From Helicoverpa zea (lineage: Eukaryota; Arthropoda; Insecta; Lepidoptera; Noctuidae): a DNA stretch of 64,000 nt. Made by a program: the position numbers and the translations under genes. Under the pieces are notes generated by a model. The model had not been told where the DNA came from, made no database searches, and was given only the letters and a program-made list of their open reading frames with translations. Below, piece after piece: positions 34,022-45,022 of the stretch (positions within the stretch are counted from its first letter, which is position 1; the number at the start of each line of letters is the position of its first letter). The DNA lies in assembly GCF_022581195.2 (NCBI RefSeq), contig NC_061475.1, positions 4,960,001-5,024,000 of the forward strand, written 5' to 3'.

Positions 34022-34714
34022 ATTTTTAACCGAATCCCAAAAAGGAGGTGGTTCTCAATTTGGATGTTTGTTTTTGGTCGAAAGGGTATATTCCCCATAT
34101 TTGTTATTAGGTCCAGGATCTGATGATGGAAACCTTGAGAAATCGAGGGCAACTCTCGACAATTGTAAGCATAGATAAGGTTATAACTCACTGGTTCTGA
34201 CACTCAGATGTATATCTGATAACACTATGAGACAGTAAAGGTTTGGAGCTGACCTGATGATGGAGACCAGAGAAGGTCGAGGGAACTCGACAACCGAACT
34301 TCTCTCGTCTCCATCTCCTTCACTGTTGCAGAGGCCTCGTAAATACGAATAATATAAGCACAAACACGAGAAAGTTTAAATATTCAGTTGTCGAGTTCCC
34401 TCGACCTTCACTGGTCTCCATCATCAGGTCAGCTCAAAGCCTTCACTGTTGAATAGTGCTACCAGGCAAACACCTGAGTGATAAGATTTCAACCTATGTA
34501 TTTCTGCAACTTTCGAAAGTCGCCCTCGATTTCTCAAGGTTCCATCATCAGATCCTGACCTGATGATAATGGGACCACCTCGGAAGTATACGCTATCAAA
34601 CAAAAAAGAATCATCAAAATCGATAAATAAATGGCTGAGTAATCGCGTAACAAACATACAAAAAAAAGACGGTCGAATTGAGAACCTCCGCTTTTTGGGA
34701 AGTCGGTTAAAAAT
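34022..34714. repeat. Nested three-level fold-back element
   Basis: Three pairs of inverted segments are nested. The outer pair, about 34022-34060 with 34676-34714, is based on GAGAACCTCC...TTTTTGGGA...TCGGTTAAAA. The middle pair is 34116-34152 with 34519-34556 (ATCTGATGATGGA, CCTTGAGAAATCGAGGGC). The inner pair is 34246-34294 with 34387-34435 (GAGCTGACCTGATGATGGAG, GGTCGAGGGAACTCGACAAC). Middle and inner arms resemble each other, so the structure may have grown by duplication. ORFs across it are by-products. Confidence 0.75.
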
Positions 34715-35456
34715 AAGTCGGCGGCGGCCATCTTTCCATCTTGGACCAGCTTTCGATGAACGGCGAACTATTTGCCCTTTCAAACAATAAAATCGTCATA
34801 AAATTTTGCGATGACTACACCTAACTACGGCTCTCGTCAAATAGCTTTGCCGCTCAGTTAAAAAGTTGGAAGTAACGAATCGCCATTAAGTTTGGCAGAT
34901 CTACAGGAATCCTGCACATAAAACACCCGAAGAATAAGTCTTCATTTGCCGTCTTCAGAAACCCTAAAAACCGAAGATTTTTTTATTCCGGCTACAACGT
35001 ATTTTCTACCACTGATTTTCTAGCATTTTTTTCAAAATAAATTAAGTCATTTTACTTTTCCTAATTTATTTTCAGATTATGGTAAGTATACAAAAGTGCA
35101 ATTTAGTAATATTATAATATCAAATAATATAAAATTATTAAATCGATTCTTTATTTTAACGAATCGGATCATTCGATGCAAAACTTCTATCACCGTCGCC
35201 ATCTTGTCTATGCGTCTTCAAATTTAAAAAAACAACTAATGTAAACAAACATGGCGAGTTCGATCAGAATTCCCGGTAATTACGATTGGATTTTAAAAAG
35301 GTATATTTCTAACGGGATGCTAAATATGAAAGGTTTCAATGCGTAAAAATAATTTAAATTTATTTAGTTATTTTATTTAGTACTCACAAATGTGGTTTGA
35401 TTGGAAAGAAAATAAATATGAGCGTAAATAATTAGGAAAGTGTATGACTGATTCGC

Positions 35457-35520
35457 AGACCCCAATTGGGGTCTAAACCGAGCTTACGGTGACATTGATG
35501 TTCAGACCCCGATTGGGGTC
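35457..35520. promoter_or_regulatory. Two palindromes (GACCCCAATTGGGGTC type) upstream of the paracaspase
   Basis: AGACCCCAATTGGGGTCT at 35457-35474 is a perfect 18-bp palindrome. A near-copy, GACCCCGATTGGGGTC, lies at 35505-35520 (one mismatched central pair), 48 bp further on. They sit about 375-440 bp before the paracaspase ATG. Paired palindromes suggest dimeric-protein sites or small repeat ends; neither is proven. Confidence 0.5.
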
Positions 35521-35646
35521 CGCTACGGATTTGACGGTTAAGGTCACAAACTGCGTAAGTTAAAACTTCAATACTAATCTGTGTTTAATAATCTTAGCAA
35601 ATTCAGATTTGTCTCACATAGCTTAATCTCATAGTCACCCTATTAG

Positions 35647-35740
35647 AAAGGGACAGACAGCCTCCGTACTAACTGTTTCACTCGGCTCGTTTTTTTGGGT
35701 TTATATGCGCAGTCCTGTTTACTAATATTATGTCTATGGT
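35647..35740 (-). repeat. Dispersed repeat, inverted partner of 31623-31784
   Basis: Read on the minus strand it gives CCATAGACATAATATTAG, ACTGCGCA, CGAGCCGAG and GGAGGCTGTCTGTC in the same order as 31623-31784. The right end is about 150 bp before the paracaspase start codon. Confidence 0.6.
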
Positions 35741-35893
35741 TGTAGCTCGCTGCTCGCTACATTATTAATCTGTGTGCTTGTCATCTCATGTGATGTCACA
35801 TGTCACTGATGTCAGTCACCCTATTTGGTGCTTTGGTGAAATAAAAATAAACTTGTTCTGGTATTTTTCTTTTCCACAAAATACTATTCAAAT

Positions 35894-37793
35894 ATGTCTT
35901 TACTTCAAAACTTGTCCTACAGAGAATATCAAAATGCTTTAGAATTAACTTTACATCGTTGTGAAATCATAGCAAATCTAGCTAACTTGAAGTAAGTTCG
36001 AAAATTCGGCATCTACTTGTTGATTTGTTTACATTGACTAAACTGAAAATAATTCTATCTATCTTCTAGAATAACATTCGACAGGTCAAAGAAACCAGGT
36101 GAGACCCTAATAAAGTCATTAGACAGGTTTGGGGTCACTGCAATTAGGTATAAACAATACCTAATAGCTTCGCAAAATGTTAGAACAATCACCACATTTT
36201 ACAAGCCACATTCTAAAGTTGCGATTCTAGTGGCCAATGATAAGTACACACAGTTAGCCAAGCTTTGCACGCCTTCAATAGACTGTGACTCACTGGCCAC
36301 TCATTTGAAAAACATGGGATTTATTGCAATAAAAATAAAGAATACTTCAAGTAAGCATTTGAAAATTATTTTGAAAAAAATCTTCAATGAGTTAGAAGAG
36401 GATTCTTATTGTGAGTATTAAAATTACCTACTGTTGAAATTTGATAAAATACCTAGTCACAATTAGATAAATAAAAATAGATATTTGCATTATCATTATA
36501 GATAACAATGCCTATCTTGTGACTATAATTAAATGTCCAATATAATATTTTTCAGGCTTCTTCTTTTATGCTGGTCACGGTTGCCAGCTTTGCAACACAA
36601 AATGCATGTTAGGCATAGACTGTCCCACAGAAAATATCACTTTAGAACATTGTGTTACTGAAAACTTTGTTCTCAATGAAATGGCTCGATCAAAACCTGA
36701 ACTAGGAATACTTATTATGGATATGTGCAGAGTATGTTTGGATAGGTAATTGTATATTTTCAATTCACTTGTTATCATCCGACTCTTAGTCTTTTCGCAT
36801 GTCAAAATAGCTTCTGTAACATTTGCTATTCTAATAAAGTCCTGACTTGTAAATAATCCTTCATCTATTCTTTATTATATTTTAAAAAGTCCATCTGTAA
36901 TAACAACAATGATTACAATTTCAGACAATCAAACCCCCAAATCTATGCAACAATCCATACAGTGGAAGATTATACCGTCCACAAAAATTTACTCATCACC
37001 TACTCTGCTCAGTCTTCACAAGCTGCTTACGAAGTGGTGCAAATAGAATGTTCTACTACTATCAACAACGATGAGACGTATGAGTTGAAGACCGGTGATA
37101 CGGACAAGTTAGGGCCGGGATCAAGTCAATATGTGAACGCACTTTGTACGAGATTAGATGAGGATTTGGATGTTAGCAGTTTGTTGGATAAGGTGCATGA
37201 GGGTGAGTATTTATTGTTAAAATTGTAAGTGTTTTCATTTTAGATGTGAAATAAAAGTAAAAAAAAAATATGGCAATGGAATGGTAACGGATATGGTAAT
37301 ATTTGGCAATGGAGAGGGTGTGACTGTTTGCTGTTGTGGATTGGTGGCTTACATTAGATAATATCTATGCCCTAAGTATACAACGATAAGTAATGGTGTG
37401 CATGTAATTTCAGTAAATAAACCTATGTTTCAGATGTTGAAAAATCCTTCAAGAAACAAAGACCTATAAAGGTGCAGTGTGGAGTTGAGAAGAGATCACT
37501 GTATGATCCTACAACAGGTTTGTTCCAAACATTACTGAATGACACTAGAATACAATACATGAATTATAGTAGAAAGTCATGGAGTAAAACTTTTAATATG
37601 GCTCTAGAAGTGGGTGCAAAATAAATACAGTCAACAGATGTACAGACACCAACTTCTAGACCCATGTCAAAAGTTTTTTGTGATGTTTCTAATTTTTTTT
37701 TTATGTACTTTTTTTCCAGTTGAGACTGAAGTCCTACTGAATAAATTGAAAGAAGTTACACAAGAGTTCAAGGAGCATTGTGTAGTGTTTTAG
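35894..37793 (+). CDS. MALT1: MALT1-like paracaspase, complete compact model, six exons
   Basis: Clan CD cysteine protease, paracaspase branch. Exons: 35894-35991, 36070-36410, 36556-36745, 36925-37202, 37434-37517, 37720-37793; all GT-AG and in phase, 354 aa. The caspase-like fold is seen from SKVAILVANDKYTQL (about residue 80) through D-x-LATHLKNMGF. The catalytic His lies in FFFYAGHG and the catalytic Cys in LIMDMCR. A substrate-pocket strand follows, ITYSAQSSQAAYEV. The acidic residues that give human MALT1 its Arg-P1 preference appear conserved by alignment by eye: D in PSID, D in MDMC, E in AAYE. The N-terminus is only about 80 residues, with no recognisable death or Ig domains, unlike vertebrate MALT1. 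The C-terminus ends in a Lys/Glu helix. Further upstream exons cannot be excluded. It is convergent with MAIP1. Drosophila melanogaster lacks this gene to my knowledge. Confidence 0.85.
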
Positions 37794-38268
37794 GTGAACA
37801 TTGCCAAGTATTTTTAATTATGGTGCTAATATGTGATAACCTTTTGCAATTGCAATGTTGTTTTGTAACCTTTAATAGGAAATACCATGCAGCTGTATAC
37901 ATGTAAGTTACAGAAAATCTTTTTTTCATAAAATATTATGGTACCATTTAAGCATTCTAGGAACAAATACAAGTTTCAGTATTGACCTAACTAGTTAAGC
38001 TTAGTGTTATTAACTTTTTTGACAAAAATTAAAACTAATGTAAGAAAAAACCATCTTAGTTTATAATTTCCCTGCATAAATGAAAATACTATACATGCGA
38101 AGCTAGTCTACTTCTTACTTCGGGAAGTAATTTCCTCGGGATGCGGGTGGAACTGAGGGCTGAAAATGGCCCTAAAAAAATTAAAAACAAAAATACTAAC
38201 AATTAACTGCATTTATTGTACAACAATGGAAGCTTCGAAATTAGCAATTAGCAAGGACATCAAAAATA
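37794..38268. other. 3' flanks of convergent paracaspase and MAIP1
   Basis: AT-rich, no ORF. TTTATT at 38212-38217 is AATAAA on the minus strand, 52 bp after the MAIP1 stop, and fits its poly(A) signal. No AATAAA was seen close after the paracaspase stop. Confidence 0.55.
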
Positions 38269-40485
38269 TTATTTCTTTATAAGCGTTTGTGGCTGGAAGT
38301 GGTTCACAATGTTTATCCACCAACTGTCTTCCACGCCTTTAGTGAACTCTCTTATGAATCTGTAGTTTAGTATGAATATCTTGTCTTGGTACTCTGGTTG
38401 CACCCTGAAACAAAGAGAATGATATTTGGTGTAAAGTGTAATGCGCCCAAAGCTATTTAGAATTTGTCTAAGCTGAAATGATGCACCCCACACAGCATAC
38501 TGAGATAGAAGTGTAGATTGCACTGGACTCATAGATAGGAGCCAGGGAGAAGCACTCTTTAGCAAATAAGTAATTTTTTTTTATAGGAGCAAAAAGGAAG
38601 ATGAGACAATATAAGGCAGGTAGGTCAAGTATTGTACGACAGGCGTGATCATTTACTAAAACTAATGAGGCGTTTGGAGTTCATTAGTCTCTACGTCTTT
38701 CATCATCATCATCTCAGCCATAGGACGTCCACTGCTGAACATAGGCCTCCCCCTTAGATCTCCACAGATCGGACGTCAAACGTCTTTACTGATTGGTAAT
38801 TTGAAAAAATGGTCAGTTTCAAAAGAAGGCATATGAGGGCAGAGCTAGTAGCCAGTATGACATCTCCACTAGTCATTACATTTCACTTACATTCATTATC
38901 ATTTAATTTTATGATATAAACAATGAAAATTATATTTTGATTGCATATAATGACACAATCTATTGTAGGTATATTTTTATTTAGATAAGTACACAAGTTA
39001 CCTGATATCTTAGGTTTGTTTATAATACTTAATGCTATTTGTAATGTTGCAGGTGTCTTTTGTGTAGCAAAATTATGAATGAACTAGGCACTTACCCGAC
39101 AGTTATAGGGGGTAGATCACCAGCTTCCTTCAAATGTTTCAGCCCTCTGAACACATGATAACACATCGTGATTTCTACCCAGCGCTTGTCTGCATCATCA
39201 AACATTACTCCAATCTGGAAACATTTATACATTATATAAGATATCTGTTCAGAAGGGATTTCAGACATTGTAAAGTGCTTATATTGTTAATTTTAAGGTA
39301 TAATTTTCTCCGTAGTCATGAAGACTTAAAGGGCCTTACTACAAAAACTTTAAACCCTGTTTTACACTTGTCTAATAAAATTTTGGCTGCAAAATGAACC
39401 ATATGTCAACGTCATAATTTGACATTTTTTTAGACAAGGCATAAACTGACGTTTAAAAGTTTTTGTGGTAAGACGGTCAGGGTTTGGTAAAGCTTCAAAA
39501 ATCTTACCTGGTAAGGAAAAGCATAGAAAATGTCCTCCTTTTCAATAGATAACAGCTGCCTCTGCGTTACAGAAAGCTTTGAAATTGCAGATTTCAGCAC
39601 ATCAATGGCTTCCTTATCTACTAGGCCTTCTAGGGACTTAAAGTCACTCTTTTGTAGACCATCTGAAACAACCTGACGGTGGATGTTAGTGACGATAAGA
39701 AAGGTTAAAATCTAATAATTTATTTTACTTCAGTGTTTGTAAGCATGAAAAAATAATAGTTGCCTATTCCAAAAGTTTTAAGAAACCGAGTAAGTAAAGT
39801 TTACGGTCTGTGGGTCGCCTTAGGGGCAGACATTAAACAATTTAATTCATTATTATTATATCTGTTGGATAAATCTGCACATAAATATACAGTAGATAAC
39901 TAAATGCTTGCTGTCTATTTTTAGTTGGCTCTTTTTGGCAGACACCATATTTCACAATGTTTTTACTAGAACATTTTAGAAAACATATCATAATTTTGCT
40001 ATCTAGAAATATTTTAAGATATTTACTATTTTGAGACTGGTTTTCATAATACCTGCAGATAATTCTATCAAGTTCTATAAAAATATTTTTATATAAACAA
40101 TTCTTCATTGTATATGGTGTTGTTTTAATGTTATATATTTTAACAAATATGTAAATAAACAAGTAGATAGAAGTACCTGAACGGCATGTTTTGAAGCTTC
40201 GATGAACTCATTCAGGCTGAATTCTGGTTCAAAATAAGGTCTGATGATGAAGTTAGCAAACATCCAATTCTTTACGAATTTGAAGAAAGAAGGCCACATG
40301 ATAGGCGGGAATTCCATAAGCTGCGGCAGTCTGCGAGTCTCCAGCCGCTCTTCGCAGTAATTTCGTAATTGTATAACAGGACATGTTGAGGTTATAGGAA
40401 TCTGTTTCGGTAAAGTTTTATGGGCAAATCTGTCACATAATCTGAAAGATTGCCTCGTCAGCACCTGCCTTACAGCTAAATTCAT
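38269..40485 (-). CDS. MAIP1: m-AAA protease-interacting protein 1 (MAIP1/C2orf47) homologue, complete, four exons
   Basis: Mitochondrial matrix protein that in mammals binds the m-AAA protease and assists EMRE maturation (family knowledge). Exons on minus: 40485-40177, 39672-39508, 39214-39096, 38404-38269; GT-AG, in phase, 242 aa. The N-terminus is basic and acid-poor (MNLAVRQVLTRQSFRLCDRF), as in a matrix-targeting presequence. The family core starts at about residue 75. Key stretches are IIRPYFEPEFSLNEFIEASK, SDFKSLEGLVDKEAIDVLK, KEDIFYAFPYQIGVMFDD, KRWVEITMCYHVFRGL and FILNYRFIREFTKGVEDSWW. These align by eye with human MAIP1 (HFDPEFSWTEF.. and YEFQREFTQGVKPDW). Intron 3 holds a 79-bp LINE-tail insertion. 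A hAT-type element ends 99 bp upstream of the start codon; MAT1 lies divergently beyond it. Confidence 0.9.
38693..38787 (-). mobile_element. 79-bp non-LTR 3' tail insertion in MAIP1 intron 3
   Basis: Insert 38701-38779 begins CATCATCATCATC and contains AGGACGTCCACTGCTG and AGGCCTCCCCCTTAG. It is flanked by ACGTCTTT at 38693-38700 and 38780-38787. The text is the common 3' end of RTE-like elements in moths, here on the minus strand and extremely 5'-truncated. Confidence 0.7.
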
Positions 40486-40576
40486 ATTTCCTACTATATT
40501 TTTGTGGTTAAATTATTCTATTTACTACGTGAAAATGAAACGTAAAACATTCAAATGAATACAACTTTCCTACACA

Positions 40577-41382
40577 CACACAAGTAGGGACACGAAAAAA
40601 GTATCGATGCTTTGTGGTATCGAGTACATTCCAGTTCGATACCGATACTTTTGTAGTCGATACTTTGCATTCGATACTTTTACTCAATAAGTACTTTTTC
40701 CCAGGTATCGTATCGAATGAAGAATTTAATTTAACAGCGCTTTCTAGCTCACTACTACTTATAAGCTACTACTTATCGGCACAGGTTTCGCCACTTTCAG
40801 TAGATCCCTTAAAACAATGGGAAGATATGAAAGTAGTATTCCCAAAATTATATAAATTGGCACGAGAATATATATCAATCCCTGCGACGTCAGTACCTTT
40901 AGAACAATTATTTTCTAAAGCAGGAAGTACCATCACAAAAATTCGAAACCGCTTATCTCCAAAAAGGCTCAACAAACTTCTATTTTTAAGTGACTGTACG
41001 GAGGAGGAATGGGATCTTTAATCTACTACGCGGGTGAAACTGTGGGACACTGCTAGTTTTTAGTATACCTCAAATAACTTAATATTGTTTCCTTTTGCTA
41101 CATTTTTGATTTGTTTCATTCATTCCATTTTCCATTTTTCTATTATTCTATTAAAGTGTACCAATACCATTTGTTTTTTATGTCCTGCTGAACTGAAGTA
41201 AAACTGACATTATTTACTGACTGATATTGACCAAGCAAATTTTGATCTAAAAAAGTACTCGATACCTTGAAGTATCGATACTTTTGTTTCGATACTTTAA
41301 TGAGTACGATACTTTGTTATCGATTCTACTCATGAGTACGATATCGATACTTTTGCTTCGATACCGTGTCCCTACACACAAG
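40577..41382. mobile_element. 790-bp hAT-derived element with perfect 8-bp target duplication
   Basis: Element 40585-41374, bounded by CACACAAG at 40577-40584 and 41375-41382. The ends are TAGGGACACG and CGTGTCCCTA. Many CGATAC/GTATCG-type short repeats crowd both subterminal regions, as expected for transposase binding sites. The interior retains only the C-terminal hAT dimerisation part of a transposase (see next entry). Most of the transposase, including the BED finger and DDE core, is gone, so it is an internally deleted, non-autonomous copy. Confidence 0.92.
40690..41021 (+). pseudogene. hAT transposase remnant, C-terminal dimerisation domain
   Basis: The frame open to 41021 encodes WEDMKVVFPKLYKLAREYIS, IPATSVPLEQLFSKAGSTIT and KIRNRLSPKRLNKLLFLS, which is the hATC signature (A..Y...P.TS...ER.FS.AG......R..L.P......LFL). 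About 100 of the usual 600 or more residues remain. No start codon of the original gene is present. The intact frame suggests that the deletion derivative is young. Confidence 0.85.
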
Positions 41383-41967
41383 TAAGCAAAGTATTTTCAG
41401 GAGGATCGGTCCTGTTTTTTAAATAGTATCAGATAAGCTTTCATTGGTCGGAATTGAATGTGTGTGTGTCTATTGGTTAAGAATTGAAGACCGTAGAGAA
41501 CGTACCTACTTAACGTTTTGAAATGTTTACATTGCTGCATTGTTGTCATATTGTTGTACAGAGATGTAAACACTTGGAGTATAAGTTCTGTGGAAACAAA
41601 ATATTTTTAGCCCGTTTTGAGCGCGAAATAAAATAGCAAAGTAATAGCGGATATGCTTTTTTACGCATACGCCTTAACTTACTTTTAATTATCCTCATCT
41701 TTTGCGGAAAATAAAACAATATCTGAAACCTGAAACGACTGCTAAAGTTATGAGGTATCTGTGAACAAATTGTCAAAATGCCTGGATGCTTGTGTCAAAC
41801 TTGAATGAAATATCAAAAATCTGTCAAACCACTGTCAAACTTGTAAAAAATTGTCTTGACGGCTTTTGTGTAATTTCGGCGGAAAATGTTTTAAACTTTT
41901 CTATTGTTATTTACCCAGTCAACAAACTTACATTCACAGAAATTTGGAGCCCGAGTATCCCAGAATC
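41383..41967. other. 5' flank of MAT1
   Basis: Non-coding; probably contains the MAT1 promoter and, before the hAT insertion, part of the MAIP1/MAT1 shared upstream region. No distinct motif is claimed. Confidence 0.45.
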
Positions 41968-44207
41968 ATGGACGACCAAGCTTGTCCCCGTTGTAAAACC
42001 ACAAAATACAGAAATCCTTCACTGAAGTTGATGGTAAACGTTTGTGGCCATGCTTTATGTGAAAGCTGCGTTGATTTACTGTTCTTGAAAGGTAAAACTC
42101 GTATATCGTGCTACTAGATCATTTGCTTACACTAAAACACTGCGGATACATTTTTTTTAGTCAACTTTCAATCTCCCAGAACAGTGGACATGAGACTGTA
42201 ATAAAACTATTGTTAAACTTTTTCAATTTTAGTTATGCCAATTTAAATGTGCGTTTTTACATATCAAAAGACCTGTGCTGCTAACAGGGGCATTTTTTTT
42301 AATAGATATGTCAATTTCTGATATTTACCTTATTTTTTCTAGGTTCTGGTTCCTGCCCAGATTGCAATGTACCACTCCGTCGCAGTAACTTCCGAGTCCA
42401 ATTATTCGAAGACCCCATGGTAGAAAAAGAAATTGATATCAGGAAGCGAGTCCTCAAAGATTATAATAAGAAGGAAGAGGATTTTGCTTCGTTACGGGAA
42501 TACAATGATTATTTGGAGGAAATTGAGACAATTGTTTATAATTTAACTAATAACATAGATATTGTTGGCACTAACAAAAGGATAGAACAGTACAAAAAAG
42601 ATAATAAGGAAATTATAATGAAGAATAAAGCTAAAATAGGTGAGTTTCTGTATCATGTGCTTTAAAGTTTTTTAGGACACAGACTGGAAAATGGGCTCTT
42701 ATAAAAATATCTTTAATTATGTAATATATGAAAATCATAATTATTACCACCAAAAAAAACAAAATGTATGAATTTGCGATTGTTTTTTCTAAATTAGGTG
42801 ATTTTGTGAAGCTATATAGTATTAAAACACTTACTATTATTGATATTATAAATCTTTATAAATGAATTAATGGTTAATTACATTACATTAATCAATCAAT
42901 AACTGACTTAAATTCTAAGTTACATAATATCTCAATATTACAGGCAGAGAAGAAGTTGAGTTAGAAGAGATTTTAGAAATAGAGAAACAGATGGAAGAAC
43001 TTCGCAGAGCAGAGATAAGCCGCCTAGAGCAAGAAGCCAAAAAACAGAAGATTAGGGAGAAAGAGGCTTTGATTGATGAGCTGATGTTTGCAGAGGGTGA
43101 TGCCAAAGATATACTCAATACATTTGCACAGAATAAAGCTAATAAGCAGGAAGAGGTGTTGCCTGCAGTGCCAAAGGTATGTTTCTTTTTAAATGGTAAT
43201 ATTTTGAGATTCAGATTTGCTGCTCAAGATTTAAAAAAGGAGAGAAATGCATGAAGATGATGATTACATTGTAGGCCCATTTATTGTCCTGCAACTGTAA
43301 ATTGGACTGTTCTTTCTAATACAATAATCACCACAATTGCTCGAAGCCAAGTTGAATATTAGAGTGCTTTTTGCAGTGTGCACAGAAACAGTGCTAGCTT
43401 CTCTGAGTATACTTTTGATTTCCTGTGCTAATTAGTTCAGTAGTCATGAAAGCTTATACTTCAGTAAAGGTTTTAAAAAAGTTAGCCTCTCACTTATATT
43501 TTTATCCAACATTTACCTAAAACATCATCTATCCATTACAGGTAACTCAGTTCTCTACCGGTGTGAAGTTCACGCGGGTATCAACACAGCCGACATTGCC
43601 GCTCATAGAAGAAGGCCCGCTTTACAAGTATGAGCCCCCGGTTGTGCCTGACCGGTGCGGACCAGACCCACCTTCTATTGAGGATATTGTTGCTCTCGGT
43701 TATCTGAAACATGTCAGGTTAGTTGAACAGAGTATTTTTGCAGATGCAAATATATCAAAAGATACATATATACATATATTTTGGAATAATTTTATTCCTA
43801 CTGGAGAATATGAAAAATAAGTGGGTGTTACAGTTATTTTTAATTTTAATCACGAATGGCGCGTACTACGATTTTGTACGCAGAAGTGTTATGAGTTGAT
43901 ATGGCAGTGTGATAAGTTATCAAAGTTTTCCACCATTTAAACCAGTCTAAAATGGTTTTGCATGGCAAATAATTATAGTGCATGAGGCTTAGTAGACTAG
44001 GTATTATTTTGTACACAGGAAATGCTCAGGTTCCAACAATGGTGTGACTTGAAGCAACTTGAATAAAATAGCAGATAAAAAAAGAATGACTTTTTTTTCA
44101 CCCACAGAGCAGAGAACGAGACAGAGAAGGCAGGCGGCTACAAATCAACGCTACCATGCTTACGTGCCCTGCAAGATGCTCTAACGGGCCTGTACCACGC
44201 GAGCTGA
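41968..44207 (+). CDS. Mat1: MAT1, CDK-activating kinase assembly factor (TFIIH), complete, five exons
   Basis: Assembly and RING subunit of CAK (CDK7-cyclin H-MAT1), which it tethers to the TFIIH core; nuclear. Exons: 41968-42091, 42343-42639, 42944-43176, 43542-43717, 44108-44207; GT-AG, in phase, 309 aa, the same length as the human protein. RING finger at residues 6-50 with CPRCK, CGHALCESCVDLLF, CPDCNVPL. MAT1 domain continues RSNFRVQLFEDP, EIDIRKRVLKDYNKKEEDF, REYNDYLEEIE, VYNLTNNID. Central Lys/Glu-rich coiled coil about 135-215. The C-terminal CDK7/cyclin H-binding part has FSTGVKFTRVS, LYKYEP, CGP, LGYLKHVRAENE, AGGYKSTLPCLRALQDAL. The start is supported by MDDQACPRCKTTKYRNPSL, which is nearly invariant among animals. 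AATAAA lies 97 bp after the stop. Confidence 0.97.
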
Positions 44208-44303
44208 CCAGACGCAGCCGCCGCCGATACTGTCATAGTATTAGATTGAGAGCGGTAGATGGCGCTAGTGAAGTGTTTCAATTGTGGACTCTGTGTAGTG
44301 AGG

Positions 44304-44309
44304 AATAAA
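44304..44309 (+). terminator. Mat1: MAT1 poly(A) signal
   Basis: AATAAA 97 bp after the MAT1 stop codon, followed about 20 bp on by a GT-rich stretch (TGTGTTGTGTCC), the usual downstream element. Confidence 0.75.
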
Positions 44310-45022
44310 GACGAATTTTGAATGTGTTGTGTCCTTGTGGTTTAGTAATTGCTGGTTTAAGTGTGGTGTATAGTTCTTGGCAAACTCTATGGCCTTTCAC
44401 AACTAACTTCCGAACATGTGGTCATTTGGGCCGCCATAGAGTTTTGTGAGCACTATGAAATATTGTAAAGAAATGTAAGGCATCTAGCAGTTGCTTAGCA
44501 CATGGTAGCTACTCTAATATTCTGTCACTGTGTTGTTGTTGCCATTTGCTAAGTAACTTCCTTTTATATGGGTCTAAGTAATGTCAACTATTGTTAACTA
44601 ATGTATTAAAAGTGCCAAAAATGTATGTAATGTGTGTAATACATAGTTTAAGGTTTGGAACATTGTTGGAATATTACTCAGGAATCTGGTTTTGTAAGGA
44701 CCTTTTTAGTACCACTTAAACGTCTACACTAGCGCCACCGCTCTTCAAGTGTGTAAATGCGGAGTTTGAATGAATGGCGAGCAACGGCATTAACAAGACA
44801 GTATGGCGGAAAAATTATCGAAAATGGAAATTCTATCTTTGTGTAAATGTTTTACATATTAAGTTAATAATGTTAGGAAATAGGGTATGGATATTAGGAT
44901 GCTAGATTGTAATCACTGAGACAGATAAGCGAAATAAGTAACTTTTGCAAAAGTACTGGCAGTTTATTGTCTATCTCAGTCTGTCTTTAGTGTATTTCAT
45001 ATTGTCTATCCCTTTCTATCTT
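44310..45022. other. Intergenic, no supported feature
   Basis: Downstream of MAT1. No ORF or repeat ends recognised. Confidence 0.45.

Noticed and set aside
34424..34783. 119-aa minus ORF and overlapping ORFs
   Set aside because: They cross the nested fold-back; sequence is explained by inverted repeats.
31238..35894. Search for a CRISPR array or regular spaced direct repeats in the repeat nest
   Set aside because: Repeats are inverted and irregular; the window is eukaryotic.
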